56,616 nucleotides of DNA. Origin: DATFMP01 sp035266845 (GTDB taxonomy: Bacteria > SAR324 > JACQKK01). The stretch is taken from the NCBI GenBank assembly GCA_035266845.1, contig DATFMP010000071.1, positions 1 through 56,616 of the forward strand, written 5' to 3'. The position numbers were made by a program, and so were the translations under genes. Of this stretch, positions 8,337-18,021 are shown one piece after another (the stretch's first letter is position 1; each line of letters opens with the position of its first letter). The notes under the pieces were generated by a model that worked only from the letters and a program-made list of their open reading frames with translations, was not told where the DNA came from and did no database searches.

Positions 8337-9326
8337 ATGTCCCAGGCGTCATCGCAGTTCCCTAGCGCACGGCCGCGGCGCCTGCGCAACTCGCCCGCCC
8401 TGCGGCGCATGGTACGCGAGACGCACCTGCGCGTGGACGATCTGATCTACCCCATGTTCGTGGCGGACGGGAAAGGCGTGCGCAATGAGGTGCCCTCCAT
8501 GCCGGAGGTGTATCAGCTCTCCATTGACGAGTTGGTGAAGGAGCTGAAAGAGGTGGTGGACCTGGGCATTCCGGCTATCGACCTGTTTGGCGTGCCGCAA
8601 CAGAAGGACCTGGAAGGCCGCTTTGCCACGGACGACAACGGGCTGATCCAGAATTGCATCCGCGCCATCAAGGATGCCTATCCGGACCTCATCGTAATGA
8701 CGGACGTGTGCCTGTGCGAATGGCTTTCCCACGGCCATTGCGGCTTGGTGAAAGGCGAGACCATCCTCAATGACGAGACCCTGCCCGTGCTGGCTCGCAT
8801 GGCCGTCTCGCACGCCAAGGCGGGCGCGGACATCGTCTCGCCATCGGACATGATGGACGGCCGTGTGGGCACCATCCGCGCCGCCCTGGACGACGCCGGC
8901 TGCGAGCAAGTGCCGATCATGGCCTATTCGGCCAAGTATGCCTCCGGCTTCTACGGGCCCTTCCGCGATGCGGCCCAGGGCGCCCCGCAGTTCGGCGATC
9001 GCAGCACGTACCAGATGGACCCCGCTAACGGGCGCGAGGGCGTGAAGGAAGCCCTGCTGGACATGGCCGAGGCGGCGGACATTGTGATGGTCAAGCCGGC
9101 GCTGTCGTACCTGGACGTGATCTGGCGCGTGCGTCAGGAGACGCTGCTGCCCGTCTCCGCCTACAGCGTGAGCGGGGAGTACGCGATGATCTGGGCGGCC
9201 GCCCGCAACGGCTGGCTGGACCTGGATCGCATCATGATGGAGGTGCTCACCTCCATTCGCCGCGCCGGCGCAGACCTCATCCTTACGTACTTCGCGAAGC
9301 GGGTGGCCAGGGTTTTGAATGGCTGA
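8337..9326 (+). CDS. hemB: Delta-aminolevulinic acid dehydratase (porphobilinogen synthase)
   Basis: Condenses two 5-aminolevulinates to porphobilinogen in haem and cobalamin biosynthesis. At 329 residues it has the usual length. The cysteine-rich metal site DVCLCEWLSHGHCG (around residues 124-137) marks the zinc-dependent class. The Schiff-base lysines lie in YSAKYASGFYGPFRDA (about residue 199) and MVKPALSYLD (about residue 252). The ATG at 8337 has a GGAGGT ribosome-binding site 6-7 nt upstream. It stands 63 nt downstream of the DUF62 gene and upstream of rlpA, all on the same strand. Confidence 0.97.
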   Translation: MSQASSQFPSARPRRLRNSPALRRMVRETHLRVDDLIYPMFVADGKGVRNEVPSMPEVYQLSIDELVKELKEVVDLGIPAIDLFGVPQQKDLEGRFATDDNGLIQNCIRAIKDAYPDLIVMTDVCLCEWLSHGHCGLVKGETILNDETLPVLARMAVSHAKAGADIVSPSDMMDGRVGTIRAALDDAGCEQVPIMAYSAKYASGFYGPFRDAAQGAPQFGDRSTYQMDPANGREGVKEALLDMAEAADIVMVKPALSYLDVIWRVRQETLLPVSAYSVSGEYAMIWAAARNGWLDLDRIMMEVLTSIRRAGADLILTYFAKRVARVLNG

Positions 9327-9346
9327 CGGGTAGCGCCACGCACAAA

Positions 9347-9364
9347 GGCACGCCACGGCGTGCC
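9347..9364 (+). terminator. Hairpin downstream of hemB
   Basis: GGCACG and CGTGCC pair around a short CCACGG loop (the arms extend to 8 bp if the loop is tight), 20 nt after the hemB stop. There is no U-tract, so termination activity is uncertain. Confidence 0.35.
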
Positions 9365-9397
9365 CGGCCCGTCGTCATTGCCGCCTGCCGAGGGAGG

Positions 9398-10447
9398 ATG
9401 AGCCGACTTCGTTTGCTTCGCTTTCTGTCCCGGACGCTGCCGCCCGGGCTGGCCTGGATCGCCCTCGCGCTGAGCGCCGGCTGCAGCACCAGCGGCAAGG
9501 CCCTTGTGCCGCCGCATCCCGCTGCGGCCGCTGCCGTGCCGCCGGCCCAATCGGTCAAAGGTGCGGACGCCGCGTCCAATCCGCTGCCGATGGATTCCTA
9601 CGCTTCGGCGGTGGTGCCCCGCTGGCTGGTGGATCAGGCCCCGCTGAAGCGGCCGGCCTTCACGCCGCACTGGTACACGCCCGCGGTGGATCCGCTGTTC
9701 CGGCACCACCTGCCGCCGGCCGCCCAGGAGCCTTCGCTGGCCACCGGGGGCGGTGCAGGCGCCGATATCGACACCGATGCCGAGCCCGCTACGGCCCAGC
9801 GCGAACCCGTCGAGCCATCGCCGAGGGTCGCACTGCGTGCACCCCGGCCCGGCAACCCCGGCATCAAGGACTATTCCGCGGTGGCGCCGCTGCTGGAGGG
9901 CATTGCGTCCTGGTATGGGCCGGGCTTTCACGGCAAGCCCACCGCCAGCGGCGAGACCTACAATCAGCACGAGCTGACCGCGGCCCATCCCACGCTGCCG
10001 CTGGGCACGATCATCCGCGTGCAGAACGAGCAGAACGGCCGCGTGGTGTGGGTGCGCGTGAACGACCGTGGGCCCTACAAGAAGGGCCGTGTGCTCGATC
10101 TCTCGCGCGCGGCGGCCGAGCGGCTGGGCATGGTGCAGGAGGGTACGGCGCCCGTGCGCATCTCCGTGCTGCGCTGGCCCCGCAACACGGACACGGAGCT
10201 GGGCCTGCGCGCGTACAGTCAGTACGTGGTGCAGGTGGCCGCCTACCCGGAGCCCGACAAGGCGGAGGGTCTGCTGGAGCGCATGCAGCGCCGCTTCCAT
10301 TGGGCGGCCTTCATTCTCGACCCGCGGCCGGGGGGCGCGCTCGCCGTGGTGACCGGGCCGTACAATGACAACGCCGCCGCCCAGGGCGTCGCGCGGCGCC
10401 TGCGCGAGGCGGGCGTGACCAGCCTCGTGCGCCGCTACCGCAAGTAG
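9398..10447 (+). CDS. rlpA: RlpA-like septal-ring lytic transglycosylase / SPOR-domain lipoprotein
   Basis: A 349-residue outer-membrane lipoprotein. The N-terminal signal ends in the lipobox LSAGC (Cys29), and a Pro/Ala-rich linker follows. The double-psi beta-barrel spans about residues 168-265, with WYGPGFHGKPTASGE, TAAHPTLPLGT and VRVNDRGPYKKGRVLDLSRAAAERLG, the RlpA family blocks. A SPOR domain (QYVVQVAAYPEPDKAEGLLERM, about residues 274-349) should bind denuded glycan at the septum. RlpA acts on peptidoglycan lacking stem peptides during division. It is encoded 71 nt after hemB; the enoyl-CoA hydratase follows after 42 nt. Confidence 0.92.
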   Translation: MSRLRLLRFLSRTLPPGLAWIALALSAGCSTSGKALVPPHPAAAAAVPPAQSVKGADAASNPLPMDSYASAVVPRWLVDQAPLKRPAFTPHWYTPAVDPLFRHHLPPAAQEPSLATGGGAGADIDTDAEPATAQREPVEPSPRVALRAPRPGNPGIKDYSAVAPLLEGIASWYGPGFHGKPTASGETYNQHELTAAHPTLPLGTIIRVQNEQNGRVVWVRVNDRGPYKKGRVLDLSRAAAERLGMVQEGTAPVRISVLRWPRNTDTELGLRAYSQYVVQVAAYPEPDKAEGLLERMQRRFHWAAFILDPRPGGALAVVTGPYNDNAAAQGVARRLREAGVTSLVRRYRK

Positions 10448-10489
10448 TGGCGCGCCGTCCCCGCCCATACCCCCAACCGGAACCTTCCG

Positions 10490-11263
10490 ATGGCCGAGAC
10501 GAACCTGGTGGATCTGCGCCTGAGCGAGGGCGGACGCATCGCCACCCTGACGCTGCAGGAGCCGCGCCTGAACGTGCTCTCCACGCCCGTGCTGGACGGC
10601 CTGATCCAGGCCGCCGTGCGCCTGCAGGCCATGGAAGACCTGCGCCTGGTGATCGTCACGGGCGCGGGTGGGCGGGCCTTCATCGGAGGCGCGGACCTGC
10701 AGGAGATGGCGGAGTTCACGCCGGAGCGGGCGCTGATCTTCATCGACAAGATCCACAAGGTCTGCCACCTGCTGCGCACGCTGCCCGTGCCCAGCATTGC
10801 CCGCGTACAGGGGTTCTGCCTGGGGGCGGGCATGGAGGTGGCGGCGAGCTGCGATCTCCGAATCGGCTCCGAGGATAGCCGCTACGGCATGCCCGAGGTG
10901 CAGGTGGGCCTGCCCTCCGTGGTGGAGGCGCGCCTGCTGCCCACGCTGATCGGCTGGGGCCGCACCCGCGAGCTGCTCTATACCGGCGCGGTCATCGATG
11001 CTCGGGAGGCGGAGCGCATCGGCTTTTTGGAACGCGTGGCGCCCGCGGAGGGCCTGGACGCCGCCATCCAGCCCTGGCTGGACGCCATCCTGGCCGCCGA
11101 GCCCGGCGCCATCCGCGCCCAGAAGCGCCTCATCGAGGGCTGGCTGGAAACCGGCATCGCTGCGGGTGTGCAGCACAGCATCGACGTGTTCTCGCAGAGC
11201 TTCCACACCGACGCCCCCAACCGCCGCCTCCGCGAGGCACTGCAACGCCTGCGCGGGCGATAG
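10490..11263 (+). CDS. Enoyl-CoA hydratase/isomerase family protein
   Basis: A 257-residue crotonase-fold protein that probably hydrates a 2-enoyl-CoA. The oxyanion-hole segment GGRAFIGGADLQEM, the second oxyanion glycine in GFCLGAGMEVAASCDLRI, and the acidic residue in MPEVQVGLPSVVEARLLPTLIGWGRTRELLYTG are present. The C-terminal trimerisation helix follows. The start ATG at 10490 lies 42 nt after rlpA. The substrate is not predictable; an SCP2-type thiolase is encoded 7 kb away in the same direction but is not linked in an operon. Confidence 0.88.
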   Translation: MAETNLVDLRLSEGGRIATLTLQEPRLNVLSTPVLDGLIQAAVRLQAMEDLRLVIVTGAGGRAFIGGADLQEMAEFTPERALIFIDKIHKVCHLLRTLPVPSIARVQGFCLGAGMEVAASCDLRIGSEDSRYGMPEVQVGLPSVVEARLLPTLIGWGRTRELLYTGAVIDAREAERIGFLERVAPAEGLDAAIQPWLDAILAAEPGAIRAQKRLIEGWLETGIAAGVQHSIDVFSQSFHTDAPNRRLREALQRLRGR

Positions 11264-11957
11264 CCGCAGGACTTGCAGCAATCGCTGCGCTGGGGTATCG
11301 GTCTTCCTCCGGTGCCCATCTCTTGAGTCGATGGCCGAGGTTCCTGAGCCGCCCCACGCGAGCGCGCGGGCAAGCGGCTGCGAAATCGGCCAAACTGCAG
11401 CCGAATTAACGGTTGTGCCCCGGGTTGCGCAGGCGCGAAACGCGCTGCCGCGCCCATCGTCGCCCAGGGGTGGGCTCTGCGGTGTGCAGGTGCGGATTAC
11501 GGCACGCCGGGCGCGGGGCCACACGGGGTTTGCTGGGTGGGTGGACCTTGACAACCCTACGCGGATTCTTATACTCCATACGATGCGGATTGCTGACCGA
11601 CACGGCAGGAATGTGGCGGGTTCGACCACACCCGAATCCACCGCCCATTCGATTCCCAATCCATCGCAGCAGCAGTAGCAGCAAGACGCGGTCCGATCAG
11701 ATCGGGAGGGGCCTTCGAGAGGGTGCGCCCGCCGAAGCCCTGCCATGCCCGCTGCCGCCCGCATCGCAGCAGCCAGACCCATTGCGCCCATCGTAAGCCG
11801 GTTTGGCACAGGCCGCATCGGCCGCGCGCCCCGGTAGGGCGCGCCAGGGCGCACACGGTCGAAGCTTTCGGACCGCACGAATCTTGGGCACCGCGCGGCA
11901 GGCTTGCGCCCGCGCGCGGCATCGCTTGACCAGGAATTGAGCAGGAGTTGCCAGCAC
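11264..11957. other. Long intergenic region and gltB leader
   Basis: 694 nt without a supportable gene. It contains the promoter at 11548-11575 and a leader of about 375 nt. The leader includes two CAG-repeat patches (near 11664 and 11768) and a strong GC hairpin at 11824-11844 (GCGCGCCC and GGGCGCGC, 5-nt loop). I recognise no known riboswitch in it. Long minus-strand open frames here are artefacts of GC-rich coding. Confidence 0.5.
11548..11575 (+). promoter_or_regulatory. Near-consensus sigma70 promoter for gltBD
   Basis: TTGACA at 11548-11553 and TATACT at 11570-11575 with a 16-nt spacer, in a relatively AT-rich patch. It is the best sigma70 match I saw in the window. It faces gltB, whose ATG is about 380 nt downstream. 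Confidence 0.65.
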
Positions 11958-14900
11958 ATGACCAGTCCCCACTTCCCCCAGCAGCAAGGCCTGTACGATC
12001 CAGCCCTGGAGAAGGACAGCTGCGGAGTCGGGTTCGTGGTGAACATCAAAGGGGGCAAGTCCCACGACATCATCGAGCAGGGGCTGCACATCCTGATGTC
12101 GCTGGCGCATCGTGGCGCCACGGGCGCGGACGCCCAGGTGGGCGATGGCGCGGGCATCCTGATGCAGATGCCCCACGGCTTCTTCAGCCAGGCCGCCGCC
12201 GCGGAGGGTTTCGATCTGCCGGCGCCCGGCGCCTACGGCGTTGGCATGATCTTCCTGCCGGCGGACGAGGCCAAGCGCGAGCGTGCCGAAGCCCTGATCA
12301 ACGAGACGGTGGCGCAGGAAGGCCAGCGTGTGCTGGGCTGGCGCACGGTGCCCGTGGTCAACGACATGCTGGGCGAGGCCGCGCGTGTGGGCCAGCCGTA
12401 CATCCGGCAGGTGTTCGTCGCGGCCCCCCAGGGCACGGGCGCGGCGGACGCAGCCGCATTCGAGCGCAAGCTGTACGTGATCCGGCGCCTGGTGGAGAAA
12501 GGCGCGGCAGAGGCGGGGCTGGCCGAACTGGCCATCCCCAGCTTCTCGGCCCAGACGGTCGTCTACAAGGGCATGCTGACGGCCAAGCAGCTGGAGGAGT
12601 TCTACCCGGACTTGCACGCGCCGACGATGGAGACGGCGATCGCATTGGTGCACGCCCGCTATAGCACCAACACGTTCCCCTCCTGGCCGCTGGCGCACCC
12701 GTATCGCATGCTGGCGCACAACGGGGAGATCAACACCCTGCGCGGCAACATCAACTGGATGACGGCGCGGGAGAAGAACCTGCAGTCGCGGCTATTCGGC
12801 GCTGACCTGCCCAAGCTCTTTCCCCTCATCAATCCGAAGGGGAGCGACTCGGCGATCTTCGATCAGGTGCTGGAGTTCCTCGTGCAGACGGGGCGCTCCC
12901 TGCCTCACGCTATGATGATGATGGTGCCCGAGGCGTGGGACAACAACCCGCACATGGACGAGGACTTGAAGGCCTTCTACCAGTATCACGCCACGCTGAT
13001 GGAGCCCTGGGACGGTCCTGCCGCGCTGGCCTTCTCGGACGGTACGGTGGTGGGGGCCACGCTGGACCGTAACGGGCTGCGGCCGGGCCGCATCGTCGTC
13101 ACGAAGGACGACCGCGTGATCATGGCCTCGGAGGCCGGGGTGCTGCCGGTGAAGCCGGAGAACGTGCGCCTTAAGATGCGCCTCAAGCCCGGGCACATGT
13201 TCGTGGTGGACGTCTCGCAGGGCCGCATCATCTCCGACGAGATGCTGAAGCAGTCCATGGCCGCGATGCACCCGTACCGCGACTGGGTGGAGCAGAACAC
13301 GATCCACCTGCGCGACCTGCACGAGCCGCCCGGCGTGCAGCAGCCGGATCACGACACCGTGCTGCAGCGCCAGCAGGTGTTCGGCTACACCAAGGAGGAC
13401 ATCAAGTTCATCCTCTCGCCCATGGCGCGCAACGGCGAGGAGCCGATCGGCTCGATGGGTTTCGATCAGCCCATCGCTGTGCTCTCCAACAAGCCGAAGC
13501 TGCTGTTCAACTACTTCAAGCAGAACTTCGCCCAGGTCACAAACCCGGCCATCGACTCCACCCGGGAGGACCTGGTGATGTCGCTCACCACGTTCGTGGG
13601 CCGCGAGGGGGATCTGCTGGATGAGGTGCCGCGCAACGCGCACGTGCTGCACCTGCCGCACCCGATCCTCACCAACTACAATCTGGAGCGTCTGCGGCAC
13701 GTGGGCCAGGGCGACTTCCAAGCCAAGACGCTGCCGATGCTGTTCAAGGCGGCCAGCGGCCCGGAGGCCATGGAGCAGGCCCTGGACGATCTGAACCGGC
13801 GCGCCGACGAGGCCGTGCGGCAGGGCTACAGCCTGATCATCCTCACGGACCGGGGTGTGGACCGCGACACGGCGGCCATTCCCTCGCTGCTGGCGGTGGG
13901 CTCGGTGCACCACCACCTGATTCGCCAGGGCACGCGCAACAACGTGGGCCTGATCGTGGAGACGGGCGAGGCGCGCGAGGTGCACCACTTCGCTCTGCTG
14001 ATGGGCTACGGGGCCACGGCGGTGAACCCGTACCTGGCCTTCGAGACGCTGGTGGACGAGGAGACGGAGCTGAAGACCAGCGCCGAAGATGAGGTGCCCA
14101 AACCCATCCAGAACTACATGAAGGCGCTGGGCAAGGGGCTGCTCAAGGTCTTCTCCAAGATGGGCATCTCCACCCTGCAGAGCTACCACGGTGCCCAGAT
14201 CTTCGAGGCGCTGGGGCTGAACCGGGAGGTCATCGACCGCTTCTTCAGCGGCACCCATTCGCGCCTCGGCGGCGTGGGCCTGCGCGAGCTGTGCGAGGAG
14301 GTCCTGCGCCGGCACCGCTACGCCTATCCGGAAGGCGACCGCGGCAACCCGTTCCTGGACGTCGGCGGCCAATACCAGTTCCGCCGAGACGGGGAATACC
14401 ATGCGATCAATCCGCAGACCGTGCACCACCTGCAGGTGGCCGTGCGGGAGAACAGCCAGGAAGCCTACGACCGCTTCGTTGCGGCAGCGGATCGAGTCGA
14501 CAAGGACATTGGCAACCTGCGCGGGCTGTTCGAGTTCAAGGCCCGCGAGGCGATCCCCCTGGAGGAGGTGGAGCCGGCGGAGAACATCGTGCGGCGCTTC
14601 TGCACGGGCGCCATGTCCCTGGGCTCCATCAGCCGGGAGGCGCACGAGACTCTGGCCATCGCCATGAACCGCCTGGGCGGCAAGAGCAACACGGGCGAGG
14701 GCGGGGAAGATCCCGTGCGCTTCACGCCGGACGCCAACGGCGACAGCCGCAACAGCTACATCAAGCAGGTGGCCTCCGGCCGCTTCGGCGTGAACAGTCT
14801 GTACCTGGTGAACGCGCGCGAGCTGCAGATCAAGATCTCCCAGGGCGCCAAGCCGGGCGAGGGCGGCCAACTGCCCGGGCACAAGGTGGACGAGTACATC

Positions 14901-16478
14901 GGCAGCATCCGCTTCACCACGCCCGGCGTGGGGCTGATCTCGCCGCCGCCGCACCACGACATCTATTCGATCGAGGACCTCAAGCAGCTCATTTTTGACC
15001 TGAAGAATGCCAACCCGGAGGCCGAGGTCTCCGTGAAGCTGGTGTCCGAGACCGGAGTGGGCACCGTGGCCGCGGGCGTGGCAAAGGGCAAGGCCGATGC
15101 CGTGCTGATCTCCGGCATGGAGGGCGGCACGGGAGCCTCCCCGCTCAGCTCCATTCAGCATGCCGGCACCCCCTGGGAGCTGGGGCTGGCCGAGACACAG
15201 CAGACGTTGGTGCTCAACAACCTGCGCGGGCGCATCCGCGTGCAGACGGACGGGCAGCTCAAGACCGGCCGCGACGTGGTCATCGCGACGTTGCTGGGGG
15301 CGGAGGAGTACGGCTTCTCCACCATCCCGCTAATCGCGCTGGGCTGCATTATGATGCGCGTGTGCCATCTGAATACCTGTCCTGTGGGCATTGCCACGCA
15401 GGACCCACGGCTGCGCAAGAAGTTCGGCGGGGCACCGGAGCACGTCACGCGCTACTTCCACTTCATTGCGGAGGACGTGCGGTGCACCATGGCGCAACTG
15501 GGCTTCCGTACCATCGACGAGATGGTGGGGCGGGTGGACGTGCTGGATACGCGGCGTGCCATCAGCCACTGGAAGGCCTATGGGCTCGACCTGACGCCGA
15601 TCCTGCACCGGCCGGACGTGCCGGACACCGTGCACACGCACAAGGTGGAGGCCCAGGATCACGCGCTGGACAAGGTGCTGGACCGCAAGTTGATCGAGCT
15701 GGCCCAGCCGGCGCTGGAGAATCGCCAGCCCGTGTACCACGAGCTGCCGATCGTGAACGCCAACCTGACCACGGGCACCATGCTGGGCTCGCGGCTCACG
15801 CGGCGTTATGGGGCGGAGGGCCTGCCGGACAACACGATCCATTTCAAGTTCACCGGCTCGGCCGGGCAGAGCTTTGGGGCCTTTGTGCCGCGTGGCATCA
15901 CGCTAACGCTGGCGGGCGATGCCAACGACTATATCGGCAAGGGCCTGTGCGGCGGGCGGCTGATCGTGTTCCCACCGGAGGGCTCCGCGTTTCCGCCGGA
16001 GGAGAACATCGTGGTGGGCAACGTCGCGCTCTACGGCGCCACGGCCGGCGAGGCCTTCTTCAACGGCTTGGCCGGGGAGCGCTTCGCCGTACGCAACAGC
16101 GGCGCTCATGCGGTGGTGGAAGGCGTGGGCGACCACGGCTGCGAGTACATGACGGGTGGGCGTGTCGTCGTGCTGGGGCCCACGGGCCGCAACTTCGCGG
16201 CCGGCATGTCCGGCGGCGTCGCGTACGTATTGGATGAGCACGATCGCTTCCCCAGCCGCTGCAACCAGCAGATGGTGGAGCTGGAGCCGATGGAAGCCGA
16301 GGACGTGGAGCTGGTTTACGGCCTGATCTCCAAGCACGTGCAGTACACCGGCAGCCCGCTGGGCAAGCGCGTGTTGGATCGCTGGGAGGGGCTGGTGGAT
16401 AAGTTCGTCAGGATCATGCCTGTGGACTATAAGCGCGTGCTGTTGCTGCGCAAAGGTGAGCAGCGGGAGATTGCTTGA
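11958..16478 (+). CDS. gltB: Glutamate synthase (NADPH) large subunit
   Basis: With GltD it makes two glutamates from glutamine and 2-oxoglutarate. At 1506 residues it has full family length. The N-terminal class II glutamine amidotransferase domain has its nucleophile in DSCGVGF (Cys22); a 21-residue propeptide would be removed. A central domain follows, then the FMN-binding synthase domain with GLISPPPHHDIYSIEDL and EGGTGASPLSSIQHAG. The 3Fe-4S ligands lie in CIMMRVCHLNTC (about residues 1130-1141), and the C-terminal GXGXG beta-helix includes SAGQSFGAF and GGRVVVLGPTGRNFAAGMSGG. The ATG at 11958 is preceded by GCAGGAG; the frame is open 18 codons earlier without family similarity. gltD starts directly after the TGA. 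Confidence 0.97.
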   Translation: MTSPHFPQQQGLYDPALEKDSCGVGFVVNIKGGKSHDIIEQGLHILMSLAHRGATGADAQVGDGAGILMQMPHGFFSQAAAAEGFDLPAPGAYGVGMIFLPADEAKRERAEALINETVAQEGQRVLGWRTVPVVNDMLGEAARVGQPYIRQVFVAAPQGTGAADAAAFERKLYVIRRLVEKGAAEAGLAELAIPSFSAQTVVYKGMLTAKQLEEFYPDLHAPTMETAIALVHARYSTNTFPSWPLAHPYRMLAHNGEINTLRGNINWMTAREKNLQSRLFGADLPKLFPLINPKGSDSAIFDQVLEFLVQTGRSLPHAMMMMVPEAWDNNPHMDEDLKAFYQYHATLMEPWDGPAALAFSDGTVVGATLDRNGLRPGRIVVTKDDRVIMASEAGVLPVKPENVRLKMRLKPGHMFVVDVSQGRIISDEMLKQSMAAMHPYRDWVEQNTIHLRDLHEPPGVQQPDHDTVLQRQQVFGYTKEDIKFILSPMARNGEEPIGSMGFDQPIAVLSNKPKLLFNYFKQNFAQVTNPAIDSTREDLVMSLTTFVGREGDLLDEVPRNAHVLHLPHPILTNYNLERLRHVGQGDFQAKTLPMLFKAASGPEAMEQALDDLNRRADEAVRQGYSLIILTDRGVDRDTAAIPSLLAVGSVHHHLIRQGTRNNVGLIVETGEAREVHHFALLMGYGATAVNPYLAFETLVDEETELKTSAEDEVPKPIQNYMKALGKGLLKVFSKMGISTLQSYHGAQIFEALGLNREVIDRFFSGTHSRLGGVGLRELCEEVLRRHRYAYPEGDRGNPFLDVGGQYQFRRDGEYHAINPQTVHHLQVAVRENSQEAYDRFVAAADRVDKDIGNLRGLFEFKAREAIPLEEVEPAENIVRRFCTGAMSLGSISREAHETLAIAMNRLGGKSNTGEGGEDPVRFTPDANGDSRNSYIKQVASGRFGVNSLYLVNARELQIKISQGAKPGEGGQLPGHKVDEYIGSIRFTTPGVGLISPPPHHDIYSIEDLKQLIFDLKNANPEAEVSVKLVSETGVGTVAAGVAKGKADAVLISGMEGGTGASPLSSIQHAGTPWELGLAETQQTLVLNNLRGRIRVQTDGQLKTGRDVVIATLLGAEEYGFSTIPLIALGCIMMRVCHLNTCPVGIATQDPRLRKKFGGAPEHVTRYFHFIAEDVRCTMAQLGFRTIDEMVGRVDVLDTRRAISHWKAYGLDLTPILHRPDVPDTVHTHKVEAQDHALDKVLDRKLIELAQPALENRQPVYHELPIVNANLTTGTMLGSRLTRRYGAEGLPDNTIHFKFTGSAGQSFGAFVPRGITLTLAGDANDYIGKGLCGGRLIVFPPEGSAFPPEENIVVGNVALYGATAGEAFFNGLAGERFAVRNSGAHAVVEGVGDHGCEYMTGGRVVVLGPTGRNFAAGMSGGVAYVLDEHDRFPSRCNQQMVELEPMEAEDVELVYGLISKHVQYTGSPLGKRVLDRWEGLVDKFVRIMPVDYKRVLLLRKGEQREIA

Positions 16479-17885
16479 ATGGGAAAGGTGACGGGTTTTC
16501 TGGAATTCTCCCGCTCGAAGCCGTTGCGGCGCTCAGTGGAGGAACGGCTGAAGGACTTTCGCGAGTTCGACCTGCCCTGGCCGGAGGCGTTGCTCGCCGA
16601 GCAGGGCGCGCGCTGTATGGATTGCGGGGTGCCCACCTGCCACGGTGAGGGCGGCTGCCCCCTGGGTAACCTCATCCCCGACTGGAACGACCTAGTCTAC
16701 AAGGGGGACTGGGATCGGGCGATCGAGGAACTGCACCGCACCAACAACTTCCCGGACGTGACGGGCCGCGTGTGCCCGGCGCCCTGTGAGGACGCCTGCA
16801 TCCTGGGCATCAACGACCTGCCGGTTAACATCAAGGCCATCGAGAAGGCCATCATCGATCGCGCCTTCAAGGAACACTGGGTGCGGCCTCGCCCCGCCAG
16901 GCAGCAGACCTGGAAGCGCGTGGCCGTGGTGGGCTCCGGGCCCGCCGGGCTGGCCGGTGCCCAGCAGCTCGTGCGGATGGGGCACCAAGTGACGGTGTTC
17001 GAGAAGAGCAACCGCCTGGGAGGTCTGCTCACTTACGGCATTCCGGACTTCAAGCTGGAACCGGACATCGTGGAGCGCCGCGTGCAGCAGATGCGCGACG
17101 AGGGCGTGGTGTTCTACACCAGCACGGAGGCCGGCAAGGACGTCCCGGCGCGCGAGCTACGCAATTCGTTCGATGCCGTGCTGCTGGCTGGCGGGGCTGA
17201 GCACGCGCGCTTCTTGGCGGATGACGTGGAAGGGCGCGACCTGAAGGGCATCCACCTGGCGATGGAGTATTTGACCCAGCAGAACCGCCGCAACCTGGGC
17301 GATCCGATTCCAGCCGAGTCGGCCCTGCTGGCCACGGACAAGCGCGTGGTGATCCTGGGCGGCGGCGACACGGGCGCGGACTGCCTGGGCACCGCGCACC
17401 GCCAGCGCGCCTTCAGCGTGCACCAGTTCGAGATTCTGCCCAAGCCCGCCAAGGTCAAGATTGGCACCTCGCACGAGGAAGGCGGCGAGCGGCGCTGGAG
17501 CGTGCTCACCAAGGGCTTCACGGGCGTCGATGGCCAGGTGACCGAGCTGCACGGCGTGGAGGTGGAATGGCTCCCGCCGGCCGAGAATGGCGGCCGGCCT
17601 GCGATGCGTGAGGTGCCCGGCACGGAGTTCACGCAGCCGGTGGATCTGGTGCTGCTGGCGATGGGCTTCCTGGGCCCGAAGCGGCCCGGGCTGCTTACTG
17701 ACCTGGGCGTGGAGTTCCACGAGCGCGGGGCCGTAAAGCGCGACGAGCGCTACATGACCACCGTGCCCGGCGTATTCGTAGCCGGCGACGTGACCCGCGG
17801 TGCGTCGCTGGTCGTGTGGGCGATCTGGGAGGGCCGCGAGGCCGCCCGCAACATCCACGCGTACCTGATGGGCGGGACAGATTGA
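16479..17885 (+). CDS. gltD: Glutamate synthase (NADPH) small subunit
   Basis: The FAD-containing, NADPH-oxidising beta subunit, which passes electrons through 4Fe-4S clusters to GltB. It has 468 residues. Cysteine motifs CMDCGVPTCHGEGGCPLGN (about residues 45-65) and CPAPCEDACILGI bind the clusters. The FAD dinucleotide fold is GSGPAGLAGAQQL (about residue 152), the NADPH fold is GGGDTGADCLGTA (about residue 295), and the second FAD motif is GVFVAGDVTRGASLVVWAIWEGREAA. Its ATG (16479) abuts the gltB TGA (16476-16478), so translation is probably coupled. A strong hairpin follows at 17923-17941. Confidence 0.97.
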   Translation: MGKVTGFLEFSRSKPLRRSVEERLKDFREFDLPWPEALLAEQGARCMDCGVPTCHGEGGCPLGNLIPDWNDLVYKGDWDRAIEELHRTNNFPDVTGRVCPAPCEDACILGINDLPVNIKAIEKAIIDRAFKEHWVRPRPARQQTWKRVAVVGSGPAGLAGAQQLVRMGHQVTVFEKSNRLGGLLTYGIPDFKLEPDIVERRVQQMRDEGVVFYTSTEAGKDVPARELRNSFDAVLLAGGAEHARFLADDVEGRDLKGIHLAMEYLTQQNRRNLGDPIPAESALLATDKRVVILGGGDTGADCLGTAHRQRAFSVHQFEILPKPAKVKIGTSHEEGGERRWSVLTKGFTGVDGQVTELHGVEVEWLPPAENGGRPAMREVPGTEFTQPVDLVLLAMGFLGPKRPGLLTDLGVEFHERGAVKRDERYMTTVPGVFVAGDVTRGASLVVWAIWEGREAARNIHAYLMGGTD

Positions 17886-17922
17886 TCCCGCCCGCCCGCG
17901 CCTTGGCCGCACTATCCGGAGC

Positions 17923-17941
17923 CCGGCGCTGTCAGCGCCGG
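17923..17941 (+). terminator. GC hairpin after gltD
   Basis: CCGGCGCT pairs with AGCGCCGG around a GTC loop, 37 nt after the gltD stop. There is no U-run; it could be a terminator or an mRNA 3' stabiliser. Confidence 0.45.
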
Positions 17942-18021
17942 ACGTTCCGAGGCACCGCAATCCGGGGGGCCGCCACCGGCTGTCCGATCCCCCTGCCACA
18001 GCCCTCCGTCCCTCCGCACCT

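Noticed and set aside
11612..11640. tRNA-like GGTTCGA-type sequence
   Set aside because: A T-loop-like GGGTTCGACC is present, but no acceptor stem, D-arm or anticodon arm can be built around it.
9161..12157. Minus-strand open frame of 998 codons
   Set aside because: It runs antisense to hemB, rlpA and the enoyl-CoA hydratase, is Arg/Gly/Ala-rich with no domain, and arises from high GC on the opposite strand of true genes.
12792..15161. Minus-strand open frame of 789 codons
   Set aside because: Antisense to gltB; composition (His/Arg/Gly/Val repeats) is that of a GC-rich shadow frame without family features.
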